Source: Gemmataceae bacterium (GTDB taxonomy: Bacteria; Planctomycetota; Planctomycetia; Gemmatales; Gemmataceae). From it: 64,000 nucleotides of DNA. Under the pieces are notes generated by a model. The model did no database searches. It was not told where the DNA came from and saw only the letters and a program-made list of their open reading frames with translations. The stretch lies in assembly GCA_009692005.1 (NCBI GenBank), contig SHZZ01000002.1:62001-126000 (forward strand), given 5' to 3'. Both the position numbers and the translations under genes were made by a program. Below are positions 38,552 through 47,756 of the stretch, piece by piece. Each line of letters starts with the position of its first letter. Within the stretch, counting starts at the first letter, position 1.

Positions 38552-38579
38552 TTGACATACCTTGGTTTCCGGGTATCAG
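38552..38579 (+). promoter_or_regulatory. Candidate promoter for the small exported protein
   Basis: Perfect TTGACA, a 16-base spacer and TATCAG (four of six). Expected transcription would begin near 38586, with the GGAGG ribosome site at 38609 and ATG at 38619. The rest of the argC-to-small-gene gap shows no structure I can support. Confidence 0.5.
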
Positions 38580-38618
38580 CCTCTCCAATTACTTTGGGCC
38601 AAAGTCTTGGAGGATGCC

Positions 38619-38948
38619 ATGAATTTCAAGTTATGTTTGTGCCTTTTTGTTGTTCTAACCTCAATGTCAATATCCTCTGGGCAAACCCCGTTGCTTCCAA
38701 ATCAGAAGGCGGGTTCAAGCTGGAACCCACTTGGCTGGTTTAATAACCAGCCGCAAAAACGCTCTCCCCCTTTGGCCCAGCCGATGACAATGTTTCCACG
38801 CAGTAATTCCATCCTGGATTATTTCCCCAAACTGCCAACCATTACCAACCAAAAAACCAAAGGTTACAGTATTTATCCCACCCGGGAGCAACTCCCCGGG
38901 AGAGAATACTTGAAAGCCTTTGGCTACCGGCATGGCGGTCAACAGTAA
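38619..38948 (+). CDS. Small exported protein, unknown family
   Basis: 109 residues with a signal peptide (MNFKLCLCLFVVLTSMSISSGQ). The mature part is rich in Pro, Gln, Asn and aromatic residues with no recognised domain. GGAGG six bases before the ATG and a good upstream promoter support expression. The open frame extends upstream without a ribosome site, so I reject that. Neighbouring genes are argC and another exported protein. Confidence 0.65.
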   Translation: MNFKLCLCLFVVLTSMSISSGQTPLLPNQKAGSSWNPLGWFNNQPQKRSPPLAQPMTMFPRSNSILDYFPKLPTITNQKTKGYSIYPTREQLPGREYLKAFGYRHGGQQ

Positions 38949-39033
38949 ATTTGTCAGTTATTTTTTTCCTGCCTCCGTATTCCATAATCCGTGAATTCCA
39001 GGTATAAACAATTGTACCCTGGGAGAAGTTATT

Positions 39034-39768
39034 ATGGGCGTTTTTAGATTTTGCTCATGGATGGTAGTTGTCCTAATTCTTTTCTCCACCCCGCTGTGGA
39101 GCCAAGATAAAGACAAGGACAATAAAGGCAAAACAGAAGATAAGAAAAAAGACGAGGCCAAAAAAGACGAAAAGAAAGACGAGAAGAAAGCAGAAAAAAA
39201 GACCGCCGAAAAAACTCCCAGTGAAAAGTGGATCCCTGCAGGCCAATGGACTGGAATAATCCGGGAAGTGCGGGAAAGCGACCGCTCCATGGTCCTGACC
39301 ATTACCGAAAAGGCCCTCAATCCGGCGGCTGTACAGCAGTTGCAATCCGCCATGATGACCGCTCGCATGGCGCAAAGTCCTCAGGCCAGGGTTCAGGCGC
39401 AAAGAGGAATTATGCGCGCCCAGCAAACTCTTTTTCAGGATAAGGCCACCGATGTGGAGTATTTACTGAAAGACGATGTGAAAATTCGGCAGGCCAACCC
39501 CCCCGAAGCGTTCGACGACAAAGGGCGGCTCAAAAAATACACTGCTAAGGAACTGCAGGAATTAAAGGGTTCGGAAAAAGGGCTTAAAGGCTTTCCTGCG
39601 GATTTCGGTTCCCTAACCGCCCAACAGTTGGTGACTGTTAGTTTGGCCTACAAGGCCGAGAAAAAAGCGCCTCCGCCTAAAAAAGACGCAGACCCCATCG
39701 TTGCCAGGGAACTACGCCCTCGCGTGGCCATGGTAATGATCCTTGGCGCCATTGAAAATAAAAAGTAA
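39034..39768 (+). CDS. Exported Lys/Asp/Glu-rich protein
   Basis: 244 residues: a signal peptide (residues 1-23, ending LWSQ), a low-complexity Lys/Asp/Glu stretch of about 35 residues, then a folded region with EKWIPAGQWTGIIREV, VLTITEKAL, and a helical stretch, ending near PRVAMVMILGAIE. The tract and domain look like the family of small secreted planctomycete proteins with charged linkers. Function unknown. GGGAGAAG lies before the ATG. Confidence 0.65.
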   Translation: MGVFRFCSWMVVVLILFSTPLWSQDKDKDNKGKTEDKKKDEAKKDEKKDEKKAEKKTAEKTPSEKWIPAGQWTGIIREVRESDRSMVLTITEKALNPAAVQQLQSAMMTARMAQSPQARVQAQRGIMRAQQTLFQDKATDVEYLLKDDVKIRQANPPEAFDDKGRLKKYTAKELQELKGSEKGLKGFPADFGSLTAQQLVTVSLAYKAEKKAPPPKKDADPIVARELRPRVAMVMILGAIENKK

Positions 39769-39897
39769 GCGGTATTTGCCCTCTAAAAATCATTACCTTC
39801 CGGGGTAAGTTGAGTTTTGTTGCCAATAAAGGCGATTTCACCAACGCCGGCAAAAATGTGGCAAAGCTTTTTCGGGCGTCAAGCGATCATTATTTTT

Positions 39898-40695
39898 CTA
39901 GTATTTGGCTGATTCCGCTGTGCTGGTTGAGTAATCAATTTCCTTCAAGGTATTGGCAACCCCTTCCATCATCATTTTCAATTCGCTGTTGATGGCGATA
40001 AATTGCCAGCCTTCTTGAATTCTGGTTTTGGCCTCAAGCGGATTCATGCAATGAATACCCGCGGCAACCCCGTGCCGCTTGCAAGCAGCCAAGATGTCTG
40101 CCAAAGCGGCGGAGAACTCCTCCGCCCCCGGTGGTTTGCCATCCGCACTGCGCATGCTGGCTGCCAAGTCGTTTGGACCTACAAATATGGCGTCAATTCC
40201 CTTGACGGAAAAAATTTGATCGGCGTCGCGGACCGCCTGGATGTGTTCGCACTGCAAAACCACCAGGAGTTCGCCGTTGGCATTTTTGAAATACTCGGCC
40301 GGGGTTCCCGCGAAATTCAAGGCATGCAGATTGCCTCCGACACTTCGGGTTCCCGTTGGCGGATAAAGCATGGCGGAAACCGCTTGTTCAGCTTCTTCCC
40401 GACTGTTCACCATGGGAACCACCACGCCGAACGCCCCGTTATCCAGGGCCCTTTTAATATGGTCGTGACGGTTGGCAGGCACCCGCACCAGTGGAACGCA
40501 GCCGGCATCCGCAATTGCCCCAATCATATGGGCCGTGGTTTCCCAGCTTACCAGCGTGTGTTCCACATCCACGGTTAGCCAGGAAAAACCGGCCCGTGCC
40601 ATAAACCTTGAGCCGATGATGCTTCCCAGCGATAACCAAGTTCCAACTGATACTTTTCCCTCTTTTAACGCCTTTTTCACCGGGTTGATTTTCAT
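39898..40695 (-). CDS. HpcH/HpaI-type aldolase
   Basis: 265-residue TIM-barrel class II aldolase of the HpcH/HpaI family: GTWLSLGS, TVDVEHTLVSW, RVPANRHDHIKRALDNGAFG, the metal-site segment VLQCEHIQAV and VGPNDLAASM. Related enzymes cleave 2-keto-3-deoxy sugar acids (e.g. dehydrodeoxyglucarate) or hydroxy-keto acids to pyruvate and an aldehyde. GGAGAGG precedes the ATG. Substrate unknown; sugar-acid breakdown is the family's commonest role. Confidence 0.87.
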   Translation of the reverse strand: MKINPVKKALKEGKVSVGTWLSLGSIIGSRFMARAGFSWLTVDVEHTLVSWETTAHMIGAIADAGCVPLVRVPANRHDHIKRALDNGAFGVVVPMVNSREEAEQAVSAMLYPPTGTRSVGGNLHALNFAGTPAEYFKNANGELLVVLQCEHIQAVRDADQIFSVKGIDAIFVGPNDLAASMRSADGKPPGAEEFSAALADILAACKRHGVAAGIHCMNPLEAKTRIQEGWQFIAINSELKMMMEGVANTLKEIDYSTSTAESAKY

Positions 40696-40750
40696 CTGCC
40701 TCTCCGGGTGGGTGTTTTCTTTGGCCTGGGCCTAACCGATAAAGTAGGAG

Positions 40751-41155
40751 TTAATCCTGGAAAGGGTTGGGGGTGTTGTCAAATTTTTCCAAATCCCGGT
40801 CGGTGAAACCAAAATGGTGCGCCAGTTCGTGAATGACTGTTTTGCGAATTTCAATTTTTAGTTGCTGGAGACTGGGGAATTCCTCTTCCAAGGGGCCTTT
40901 GAAAATCGTCAGCCGGTGCAGCATACTTTCCGTATCGACCGCGTCGGACCCAAACATACTGGTCAGTTCAAGGGGCTCGAAAAGTCCGAGAAGAGATTCG
41001 CCTTCATCGATTTCCTCTTCGGTGAAACCAGCGCTGAGCAATTTTTCCCGGTCGGGATAGTTCTCTACCTCAACCACAACATTGTCCAGGTAGGGATGGA
41101 ATTCTTTTGGCAGGGTCGACATCACCCGTTGAACTTCCTGGCAAAAATCACTCAT
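40751..41155 (-). CDS. Zincin-like metallopeptidase family protein
   Basis: About 134 residues (PF06262, formerly DUF1025). It begins FCQEVQRVMSTLPKEF, then LDNVVVEVENYP and a late zinc motif HELAHHFGFTD (HExxH). Families of this kind are small predicted zinc proteases without a known substrate. I start at ATG 41155 because the family's conserved block begins there; in-frame ATGs at 41161 and 41170 are possible. Confidence 0.82.
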   Translation of the reverse strand: MSDFCQEVQRVMSTLPKEFHPYLDNVVVEVENYPDREKLLSAGFTEEEIDEGESLLGLFEPLELTSMFGSDAVDTESMLHRLTIFKGPLEEEFPSLQQLKIEIRKTVIHELAHHFGFTDRDLEKFDNTPNPFQD

Positions 41156-41255
41156 GGACATTAGCGGCATGGCAGCTTTCATGGCAGAATGGAACAAGCA
41201 ATAAAGCCCCAGTTAATAAATTAAGTGAACAACCGGGCAGGGAAAAGGGGAACGA

Positions 41256-42241
<986 letters not shown>

Positions 42242-42245
<4 letters not shown>

Positions 42246-43204
42246 GCGATTTTTTCAATTCCCAGAGAATGGTTCTGAATGAATTGATGACATTCTTCTT
42301 GGGTGAAAACGAATTCAGTGGTTCCCGTCCCGCGCACGCAACTGGCGCCGGCCGCGCTTCCCAGGGTCAAACATTCCAGGTGATTTTTTCCCTCGAGGAG
42401 ACCGGAAATAAACCCTGCAGCAAAGGCATCGCCGCTGCCCGAGCCATCCACGAATTGCACGGGAAAAATACCCGCCCTCCAGGAGCCTTCCTGGGAGCAG
42501 AGGATTGTCCCTTTGCTTCCCAGGGTAATAATGGCGTTCCTTGCGCCCATTTTTCGGAAGGCTTTTCCCTGTTCTAAAGGGTCGCGTATCCCGGTGATCA
42601 ATTGCCCTTCATCCTCGTTTGGAAAGAAGTAATCAACATAGGGAAGGACCGGTTGGAGAAGGGGAAGGTAATCCCCTGGCCCCGGGGTAACGACATCCAA
42701 AACGGTGATTCCTCCCCGTTTTTGCACCCGGTGCAAGATGCTGGCCAAGTGATCTGAGGATAACTTTTTCATCAGCAAATAGCCGCCCAGGTAAAACAGG
42801 TCGGCTTGTTCCGCTATTTCATGCGTCAAATCCTTGTCGGAAAATTCCGCGTTGGCGCCGACCGAGTGGACGAACCGCCTGTCCTGCCCTTTGACATTTA
42901 TGATCAAAGTTTGGCTGGTTTCCAAACCTGGCTGGCAAATAACCTGGGAAGATTCCACCTTGCGGCTTTTCAGTAGAGAGAGGACCAGGTGCCCCAGGGC
43001 ATCATCCCCAACTTTGCCCAGGGGGGTGGCATTGACCCCCAATTTCACCAGATCGACCGCGACATTGGCGGCGCATCCCCCAAGGGTGAGGAACATACTT
43101 TCCGCAGGCACGAGTTCCCCTTCCGCAGGGACATGGGAAATTGGGGAGCAGACATGGTCCGCCACGATGATTCCCGCGCAAATGACTTGCTTTTTCCCCG
43201 GCAT
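42242..43204 (-). CDS. PfkB-family carbohydrate kinase
   Basis: About 320 residues with the two PfkB signatures: an N-terminal GGCAANVAVDLVKLG and a C-terminal DGSGSGDAFAAGFISGLLEG (catalytic Asp and anion hole). Members phosphorylate sugars or nucleosides. Substrate cannot be read. The AGGAG site supports ATG 43204. Its end overlaps moxR by four bases. It is divergent from the JAB-E2-E1 operon. Confidence 0.87.
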
Positions 43205-43287
43205 GAATGCGGTCTCCTGAAAGTGAGGCGAAGGTACCAAACGAAGGGGGGTGCTTCCAAGGGAATTCCCCTGATGGAAAAGGAGTT

Positions 43288-43316
43288 TTGAAAATTTTCC
43301 CCAAGTAGGCTAATAT
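43288..43316 (+). promoter_or_regulatory. Near-consensus promoter for the JAB-E2-E1 operon
   Basis: TTGAAA, exactly 17 bases, then TATAAT-like TAATAT, upstream of the JAB gene and facing it. Transcription would begin near 43323, leaving a leader of about 53 bases. No other promoter-like element is visible between this gene and the divergent kinase. Confidence 0.55.
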
Positions 43317-43375
43317 GGTGTTGAGTTCGGCGAATAAGAAATTAAAGGCTTTGCCATGGCTGGGAATATTAGCAA

Positions 43376-44353
43376 ATGATCTACACCGATAAAGAACAGA
43401 GCATGGAAAAAGAATCCGCCTCCGGATGGATCATGAAAAAGGTCCGTGGGTTGGTTCAAGAATTAAACCGGTTGGTTGCCTCCACTGGCGGGCAAACAGC
43501 CATTCAAGGGCCGATTCCCGTCTATTTGCCCCTGAAAAAAGCCCTGCTGAGTTCTGGCGTTGGTGAAACCCTGGTGAATGGTTTCAAAAATCACCTGTCG
43601 CAAGAACGGGGTGAAGAAGAAACCGGCTGGGTTCTTCTGGGGTACCGTGAAAGTACCAAGGCTGTGGTCTTGGCGGCGTTGCCGGCGGGGGAATTCCGCG
43701 AATCCAGTTCCACCCATGTTCGTTTTAACTCTCAGGCTCAGGAAATTGCCGCCCGGCTAGTTCGACAAAAAGACCAGCGCCTTGTTGTCCTTGGAGTTGT
43801 TCACACGCACCCCGGTTCCATGCGGCATCCTTCCTCGGGCGATTATCGGGGCGATATTAGTTGGGTGGAACATCTGGCTGGGAAGGAAGGCATCTTTGCC
43901 ATAGGCACCGCCGACGGTCCTGTTAATTGTTCCCCCTTTGCCAGCAAAACTGGGCAAAATGCTTTCGTCATGGGCGGGGTCCGTTTCACCTGGTATTCGC
44001 TGGCATCGAAGGAGTCAAATTACAAACCGCTGCCTTTTGTTTGGTCGCTGGCCCCGGACTTGGCTCAACCCTGGCATGCGGCCTGGGGCTTGCTGGAAAA
44101 AAACTCCAAGGAAATCAACCGGATTTTATCGGGTCAAAATGGCGCCCGGTGTTTTTCCTCAGTGTTCCAGGGAGAGCCCGTGATAACTCTTGAGGTTCCC
44201 GCTGGCGATGCGGACACAAAGATTCAAGCGGTACTGGGGGCAGGAAATATCCGGTTCTTCGTTTCTCGGCGCGGGGAAATGATGGCAGTCGATTTGCAAG
44301 AAAACAAGCTGGATCGGGGCTTGTTCATGGTCTTGGCAGAATTGTCCAAGTAA
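43376..44353 (+). CDS. JAMM/JAB domain isopeptidase-like protein
   Basis: 325 residues. The JAMM metalloprotease motif is intact: Glu82 (EEETGW), then VVHTHPGS with His143 and His145, and Asp156 in SSGD, giving HxHx10D with 10 residues between. N-terminal 70 residues and the C-terminal 115 residues (from about 210) are extra; the latter has no recognised fold. JAB proteins of prokaryotic ubiquitin-like systems remove or process the modifier. Start: ATG 43376, with an in-frame alternative at 43403. First gene of a tight operon with E2- and E1-like genes. Confidence 0.85.
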   Translation: MIYTDKEQSMEKESASGWIMKKVRGLVQELNRLVASTGGQTAIQGPIPVYLPLKKALLSSGVGETLVNGFKNHLSQERGEEETGWVLLGYRESTKAVVLAALPAGEFRESSSTHVRFNSQAQEIAARLVRQKDQRLVVLGVVHTHPGSMRHPSSGDYRGDISWVEHLAGKEGIFAIGTADGPVNCSPFASKTGQNAFVMGGVRFTWYSLASKESNYKPLPFVWSLAPDLAQPWHAAWGLLEKNSKEINRILSGQNGARCFSSVFQGEPVITLEVPAGDADTKIQAVLGAGNIRFFVSRRGEMMAVDLQENKLDRGLFMVLAELSK

Positions 44354-44372
44354 CTTTTTTAGGGAGGCTGGC

Positions 44373-44561
44373 ATGGACTTCAGACCTTTAAACGACGAAG
44401 AGCGTAAAAACCTGTACGAAGCGATCCGGAATAATTCCGAGTCGGGCACCCCGATCGGAATCAACCCCAAGGATACTTCCTTCACCAATAAAGCCCCTGC
44501 CGATACCGAGCAAGGGGTTATTGATGCTATTCGCTCGGTTCCTTGCCATTACGGGCGATAA
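44373..44561 (+). CDS. 62-residue protein ending in Gly-Arg, candidate partner or modifier
   Basis: A real gene by its AGGGAGG ribosome site (7 bases before ATG) and its one-base overlap with the E2 gene (TAATG). It starts MDFRPLNDEERKNLYEAI, likely helical, has a flexible middle (about residues 22-45, with Pro/Asn/Thr) and ends AIRSVPCHYGR. The terminal Gly-Arg would fit a precursor needing one residue removed, but the sequence does not look clearly like a ubiquitin-fold beta-grasp. Function unassigned; position in the operon suggests it belongs to the pathway. Confidence 0.7.
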   Translation: MDFRPLNDEERKNLYEAIRNNSESGTPIGINPKDTSFTNKAPADTEQGVIDAIRSVPCHYGR

Positions 44562-45004
44562 TGGGCCAGGTCATTCCCGCACTGCTTCGGGATGAGAGAA
44601 CGAAGCAGCGTCTGTTGCGTGTTGAGATCCCAATAATTGAGCAATACAATCGGGATCGCGACAAGGAATACAAGATCCGGGTGGAAACTACCCGTCAAGG
44701 TCTTTCCCTGAACTACCTCCTCAAACCGGGACACAATGATTATCAGGTGCGAACCGATTTGCTGGAAGGGTACCCATTAATCCCGCCGGAAACCCGGGTC
44801 CAGACGCCCTTGGATTTTCCATGCCCGCACCTCTTGCCCGGTCAACTGGTTTGCCTTTGGAGGCAAGGGAGTGACCGCCAGGCAAACCGCTGGGACCCCT
44901 CTACCTTCACTTGCATATTTGCAGTTCTTGCGGCATGGCGCTGGCTGGCTTGTTACGAACTATGGAAACAAACTGGGGAATGGCCGCTGCCGGAGGCCCG
45001 ATAA
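44561..45004 (+). CDS. E2-like ubiquitin-conjugating-type protein
   Basis: 147 residues. The UBC fold's core is readable: YPLIPPE (residues 71-77) matches the YPxxPP strand of E2s, CPH at 88-90 precedes LPGQLVCLW, where Cys98 is at the catalytic cysteine position, and RWDPS near 110-114 with a helical end (FAVLAAWRWLACYELW) matches the conserved Trp-Pro and following helix. The classical HPN triad is not kept, as usual in bacterial E2s. Start: the ATG overlapping the previous stop; a TTG at 44543 would extend it. It would carry a modifier as a thioester. Confidence 0.83.
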   Translation: MGQVIPALLRDERTKQRLLRVEIPIIEQYNRDRDKEYKIRVETTRQGLSLNYLLKPGHNDYQVRTDLLEGYPLIPPETRVQTPLDFPCPHLLPGQLVCLWRQGSDRQANRWDPSTFTCIFAVLAAWRWLACYELWKQTGEWPLPEAR

Positions 45005-45007
45005 ACC

Positions 45008-45802
45008 ATGGCGAAAGTGATTCAAATCGGTCTGGGTAGCGGAGGAATGGCAGTCCTGGATATGCTTTTGCGGTTTCCGGGCCTGGATTCTCTGGCCTTG
45101 ATTGAACCGGATATTCTGGAAACCCATAACCTGGAAAGGCATTTATTCACCTCACAAGCCGTGGGGAAACCAAAACTGGATACTGCCCTGGAATGGGTTC
45201 GCACCCGCCGAAAGGATATTGAAGTTCAAGGATTTCCCTGCTGGTTGGAAGATGCGAATTATCGGAATGACCTGGAAAAGGTTATGGATGGATGCGCAGC
45301 CGGAATTTGCGCCGTGGACAACGACAATGCCAAGTACCTCTGGTGCTCCATGATGCGGAAACACAAGATTCCCTGGACTCTGGGTGAAGTGTTGAGCGGT
45401 GGCATCGGGGGTTTTGTCCATGTGGTGTCTCCTGACGGCCCGTGTTATGGCTGTATTTCCTCGTATTTGAAAAGGGAAAACACAGCATCGGCCAACAAAA
45501 AACCGGATTACAGCAATCCAGAAGGAATGGTTAAGGAAGCGCGGATTCCAGCCTCCTTTGCGGCCATCAACACCATTGCCTCCTTGCATGCACTGGGCAC
45601 CTTGGAACTCCTGCAAGGTCGGCCCGATTACGGGAGCTTTTTATTTCCCATGGAGAAAATCGACGGAGTCTTTCGAGAGAAATGGCAGGCCACCCGGTTG
45701 GGGGTTGCCAAGAACCCTGGGTGCCTGTTCTGCGGAATTCCTCCTGGTGATATTCCCGATGCGGATGCCCAATTACAGAGAAAACTGGCAGAGCTTTCCT
45801 GA
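45008..45802 (+). CDS. ThiF/E1-like adenylating enzyme
   Basis: 264 residues with a Rossmann-type nucleotide loop GLGSGG (8-13), the D/N/R block LIEPDILETHNLERHLF (Arg44 as adenylation finger), GKPKLD, Asp104 in AVDNDNA and a four-Cys zinc site (CYGC 146-149, CLFC 239-242). The segment that carries the catalytic Cys in MoeB/ThiF (as SCAEAG) reads ARIPASFAAINT, so no Cys is there. It would adenylate the C-terminus of a modifier. Three bases separate it from the E2 gene. Confidence 0.88.
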   Translation: MAKVIQIGLGSGGMAVLDMLLRFPGLDSLALIEPDILETHNLERHLFTSQAVGKPKLDTALEWVRTRRKDIEVQGFPCWLEDANYRNDLEKVMDGCAAGICAVDNDNAKYLWCSMMRKHKIPWTLGEVLSGGIGGFVHVVSPDGPCYGCISSYLKRENTASANKKPDYSNPEGMVKEARIPASFAAINTIASLHALGTLELLQGRPDYGSFLFPMEKIDGVFREKWQATRLGVAKNPGCLFCGIPPGDIPDADAQLQRKLAELS

Positions 45803-45813
45803 GTGAATTCCGC

Positions 45814-46977
45814 ATGAATAACAAACAGTCCATTACCATTGGTTATGAGATCCAGGGCTTGCGGATTGACCGGGCCCTGATTCCCTGGAATGCGGATTCT
45901 CTCTTGGTTGAAATGCTGATCCGTTTTCCGCCAAAAAGCCCATGCGCTCCCAAGGATTTCTTGATCACCATGGGCGATGACGACCCCTTGATTGGCAATG
46001 AGATTCAAATCACTTCCGAAGGGGAATTTAATTCAGGGAAAGTCCTCTTCCGTGCGGATCCTCCCGTGAAAAATGTCACTGCCAAGGTGTACATCAAAAA
46101 GAAGTTGCGCCATGAAATGGCCATTCCTTTCCTGTCTCGCGAGAAATTCCTGAAAGGGCTGAGCTTTAATCAGGCTTCATTGTCATGCCTTTACGACCAA
46201 GGGGCGGTTGCCTGCAAGAGTTATTACCCCGCCGGGATTAGAAATATGTCCATTGGCGGAATAATTAAATCTGTCCATGGTTTTGAGCCCTTGCTCGGCA
46301 CTACTCTGGCCTTGGCCCTCACCATGGGGAAAAACAAAAAAATCCTGCCATGGACACCCAACATACCTCAGGCCGGCGAGGCGATGATTCCACTAACCAT
46401 TCCTCTGGGAACTTTTCCCAGAAAAATGGGGGTGCTCGAGTCTTCCCTTCTGGTGGATGGGGAAGAGATTGGCGGCGGAAAATTCCAGGGCTTATCCACT
46501 CCGGAGTTTCTGCGAACCATCGAAATTCTGCGGGCTGGGTTTGTCGTGTGGAATGAAAATAATATGCCTCACCTTTGGGACAACCTTGATTCCTTGAAAG
46601 CAGGCCACCGCTTTGGCCCAACCTTCTGGTTGCACAGCGACCTACAGGATTGCGTGGGGCTTGCGGATGGCAAGATAAATGGTTATTTGCACGGGTCTGT
46701 CCAGCCAATGACCCTTTGGGAAGGGAAAATACCCATCACACATGTCCCCAGGCTATTTTCCCCTCTTAGCATGGCATCCACCCATTTTCAGGAATTGAAG
46801 CTTTTTGAATTAGTAATCGCCCGCCATCCCGTTAGCAGGATTTCCCTCGCTTCCAAACCCAAGGCAATATTTACCAACGAAGGAACCATTGCCTCCCCTG
46901 TATCCATGGACAGCGAATCTCCCATCAGTAACAAGGATTTGCTGAAAAAATTAAACAGCCTGGCCAATCCCAATTAG
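45814..46977 (+). CDS. Uncharacterised protein of the JAB-E2-E1 operon
   Basis: 387 residues, no signal peptide and no family I recognise. Residues 1-110 look beta-rich (ITIGYEIQGL, LLVEMLIRFPP, KVLFRADPPVKNVTAKVYI); the middle contains alternating small/hydrophobic runs (LGTTLALALTMG) and a Trp/Asn-rich stretch (VVWNENNMPHLWDNL). It starts 11 bases after the E1 gene, so it is in the same transcript. It could be the target, the adapter or an unusual modifier carrier. It converges on the M50 protease gene. Confidence 0.75.
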   Translation: MNNKQSITIGYEIQGLRIDRALIPWNADSLLVEMLIRFPPKSPCAPKDFLITMGDDDPLIGNEIQITSEGEFNSGKVLFRADPPVKNVTAKVYIKKKLRHEMAIPFLSREKFLKGLSFNQASLSCLYDQGAVACKSYYPAGIRNMSIGGIIKSVHGFEPLLGTTLALALTMGKNKKILPWTPNIPQAGEAMIPLTIPLGTFPRKMGVLESSLLVDGEEIGGGKFQGLSTPEFLRTIEILRAGFVVWNENNMPHLWDNLDSLKAGHRFGPTFWLHSDLQDCVGLADGKINGYLHGSVQPMTLWEGKIPITHVPRLFSPLSMASTHFQELKLFELVIARHPVSRISLASKPKAIFTNEGTIASPVSMDSESPISNKDLLKKLNSLANPN

Positions 46978-47000
46978 GACCTGCCCAGGCAAAGTCAGGC

Positions 47001-47660
47001 CTACCTGACCAGTTCCAGATTTTGCATGATTAATAGCACGAAAAGAAAAACCAAAAAGAGCTGACCCGAGTTGCCGAAATAAATGGCCGCGCCTATCCCC
47101 GCAGCCACGGAAATTCCAAAAGCTTGCTTTCGGCCGTTGGCGCTGAAATAAGTCAGGGAATCCAGCAAGACTTGGCCCCCATCCAAGGGGTAGACCGGAA
47201 TCAAATTCAACAAGGGCCAGAAAAGATTGATGTTGGAAAGCATAAGGATGAAAATCCTGATTTTAGGATTATCCGGGACCAAGCTGGCATGAATAATTCC
47301 CTGGAGAATCCCCCACAAAACCAACTGGATTCCGGGGCCGGCCAAAGTGACCGCGATCCTTTTCCAGCGGTTGGAAAGGTCCGAACTTCCCACCGCCAAG
47401 CCGCCAAATCCATGCAGAATAATAAACCCAGAGGAGCCAAAAAATTGGCCCATTAAAACATGTCCGAATTCGTGCAACAAAATGGAAAGAAAAACCGCCA
47501 GCACCCACAGAGCCAGCACTGCCAGGTCATTGGTGGCTTTAAAATAACTCCAGCCAAGCAACACCGAAACCAACCAGAACATCGGCTGGATCCGCACGAG
47601 AACCCCAAATAGGTGAAAGTGAAGGTCTAACTGGGTTTCTTGTCTGTAGTCGAAGAACAT
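47001..47660 (-). CDS. M50-family site-2-type metalloprotease
   Basis: 219 residues with five to six membrane spans. The zinc motif is HEFGH (HExxH) in LLHEFGHVLMG, and a third ligand region NLIPVYPLDGGQVL carries the conserved NPxxPLDGG-type loop. Site-2 proteases cut membrane-embedded regulators, often to release sigma factors; this short form is close to the minimal SREBP-like core. No partner anti-sigma factor is nearby. It is convergent to the JAB operon. Confidence 0.87.
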   Translation of the reverse strand: MFFDYRQETQLDLHFHLFGVLVRIQPMFWLVSVLLGWSYFKATNDLAVLALWVLAVFLSILLHEFGHVLMGQFFGSSGFIILHGFGGLAVGSSDLSNRWKRIAVTLAGPGIQLVLWGILQGIIHASLVPDNPKIRIFILMLSNINLFWPLLNLIPVYPLDGGQVLLDSLTYFSANGRKQAFGISVAAGIGAAIYFGNSGQLFLVFLFVLLIMQNLELVR

Positions 47661-47756
47661 GGCTTGCCAAGGGGAGGAAAATGCATCCTAATGATAATTA
47701 CCGTCGTATCATGAGTTGTATTTATCCTGTTCCCAGGGAAAAAAGAAAGGGGAAAC

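Noticed and set aside
44373-44561. Calling the 62-residue protein a ubiquitin homologue
   Set aside because: Position and terminal Gly are suggestive, but the sequence lacks an evident beta-grasp pattern and the usual Gly-Gly.
43288-46977. Defence island interpretation of the JAB-E2-E1 operon
   Set aside because: No nuclease, cGAS-like, retron or mobility genes flank it; neighbours are moxR, a PfkB kinase, an M50 protease and coaD, so antiphage function is not supported by context, though not excluded.
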